Shown: positions 63,481 through 64,000 of the stretch, piece by piece
Position numbering within the stretch: the first letter of the stretch is position 1
Layout of the letters: every line of letters begins with the position of its first letter
NCBI RefSeq assembly: GCF_016741855.1
Contig: NZ_JAERRH010000012.1
Location: forward strand, 124,001 to 188,000
DNA from: Streptomyces musisoli
GTDB lineage: Bacteria > Actinomycetota > Actinomycetes > Streptomycetales > Streptomycetaceae
DNA: 64,000 nt
Direction of reading: 5' to 3'
Position numbers and translations under genes: made by a program
Notes under the pieces: model-generated
Database searches by the model: none
Seen by the model: the letters and a program-made list of their open reading frames with translations, nothing else
What the model was told of the DNA's origin: nothing

Positions 63481-64000
63481 GGAACGGGGACGGGCCGGTG
63501 CGGGACGAAGAGCGCGGCACACGGGAGCTGCCGACCGGGGACGGAGGTGCCCCCTGGTCATGGGGATCCTCCCGCTCGAGCGAAGCCGACGGCGGAGGCG
63601 CCGCCGAGACCCCCGGGGCTGTCCCCCGGGACGATTCCCAGCGCATGGCGGACGGCATCGACGGCATCCCCGAGCAGGCCAGACCCCACCCGGAGGACGA
63701 CGCCGCGCGGGTCGACGGTGACGATGCCGGACAGGGCACGCCACCGGAGGCACGCGACGGCGCCGGATCCACCGTCCGCACGGGTGCGAGGGCTCGGGGA
63801 AGGGCTACGGGCGGGACGATGAGCGAGCACGAGCGGTACGCCGAGGACGACGCGGAGTCCGTGCAGGCCGCACGGCACGACGACCGGGACCGCAGCGGAG
63901 CGCGGGCGATGTTCGTCGAGCTGCGTCGGCTGAACGCGGGCAGCGCGGAGTACGCGGAGCTGCGCAACAAGCTGGTCCGTATGCACCTGCCGCTCGTGGA
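63477..64000 (+). CDS. sigH: SigH-like SigB/F-type sigma factor, 5' part (runs off the window)
   Basis: The open frame starts at GTG 63477 and continues past 64000. About 115 residues of Gly/Asp/Pro-rich, poorly structured N-terminus precede region 1.2/2 (ARAMFVELRRLNAGSAEYAELRNKLVRMHLPLV), typical of SigB/SigF-group factors. Internal ATG codons at 63645 and 63819 are in frame; S. coelicolor SigH is known to occur as several size forms from different starts and processing. It is translationally coupled to the anti-sigma gene. Confidence 0.85.
   Translation, partial: MRNGDGPVRDEERGTRELPTGDGGAPWSWGSSRSSEADGGGAAETPGAVPRDDSQRMADGIDGIPEQARPHPEDDAARVDGDDAGQGTPPEARDGAGSTVRTGARARGRATGGTMSEHERYAEDDAESVQAARHDDRDRSGARAMFVELRRLNAGSAEYAELRNKLVRMHLPLV

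Overview
The window is a piece of a Streptomyces chromosome. The base composition is very GC-rich with strong third-position GC, GTG starts are frequent, and neighbouring genes are often coupled by 4-base ATGA or GTGA overlaps. Streptomyces hallmarks include a conservon, a DUF742/roadblock/GTPase set, PadR and SpoIIE-type regulators, nickel superoxide dismutase and a SigB-like sigma factor with its anti-sigma factor. From memory, the order lon - two-component system - kgd ... malic enzyme - amino-acid ABC transporter ... sodN ... encapsulin ... anti-sigma/sigH matches the SCO5243 to about SCO5290 neighbourhood of S. coelicolor. I could not align it.

Layout. 1-2 kb: the end of a TetR gene, a small unknown, an NlpC/P60 peptidase and a short unknown. 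2.0-2.65 kb: a gene-poor spacer with several inverted repeats. 2.6-8.9 kb: a complete conservon (CvnA-D) ending in a styrene-monooxygenase-like flavoprotein. 9.3-14.3 kb: PP2C-like protein, MarR, GH25 muramidase and a PAS/GAF/SpoIIE/HATPase phosphatase. 14.3-16.3 kb: two secreted proteins with related Gly/Gln/Asn repeats. 16.6-24.2 kb: Ser/Thr kinase, Lon protease (with a HAIR operator), rhomboid-like protein, spermidine-synthase-like protein and a two-component pair. 24.5-28.3 kb: the large alpha-ketoglutarate decarboxylase/dehydrogenase.

28.5-41.2 kb is a seven-gene, same-strand accessory cluster: Trypco1 protein, trypsin-VMAP-C protein, MoxR ATPase, SAV_2336-like vWA protein, a small peptide, an HExxH peptide-hydroxylase-like enzyme and a TIR/NB-ARC/TPR protein of FxsT type. 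It looks like a vWA-MoxR-VMAP ternary conflict system combined with part of an FxSxx-COOH peptide-modification system that lacks its radical SAM enzyme. This is one of the two loci most worth following.

41.5-55.6 kb: DUF6104, DUF4097/PadR operon, Clp-N/HTH operon with two operators and a leaderless promoter, MDR dehydrogenase, malic enzyme, amino-acid ABC transporter, methyltransferase, CGNR protein, sodX/sodN, AraC and VOC proteins, DUF952. 55.7-59 kb: a zinc-ribbon repeat protein, then a polyprenyl diphosphate synthase next to a Family 2B encapsulin shell protein with an inserted cNMP-like domain. This is the second highlight, a probable protein-shelled isoprenoid compartment. 59.3-64 kb: amidase, PLP desulfhydrase/deaminase, Na+/H+ antiporter, UBP zinc finger, anti-sigma factor and the start of a SigH-like sigma factor cut by the window edge. 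I saw no rRNA, tRNA, CRISPR array, insertion sequence or integrase.
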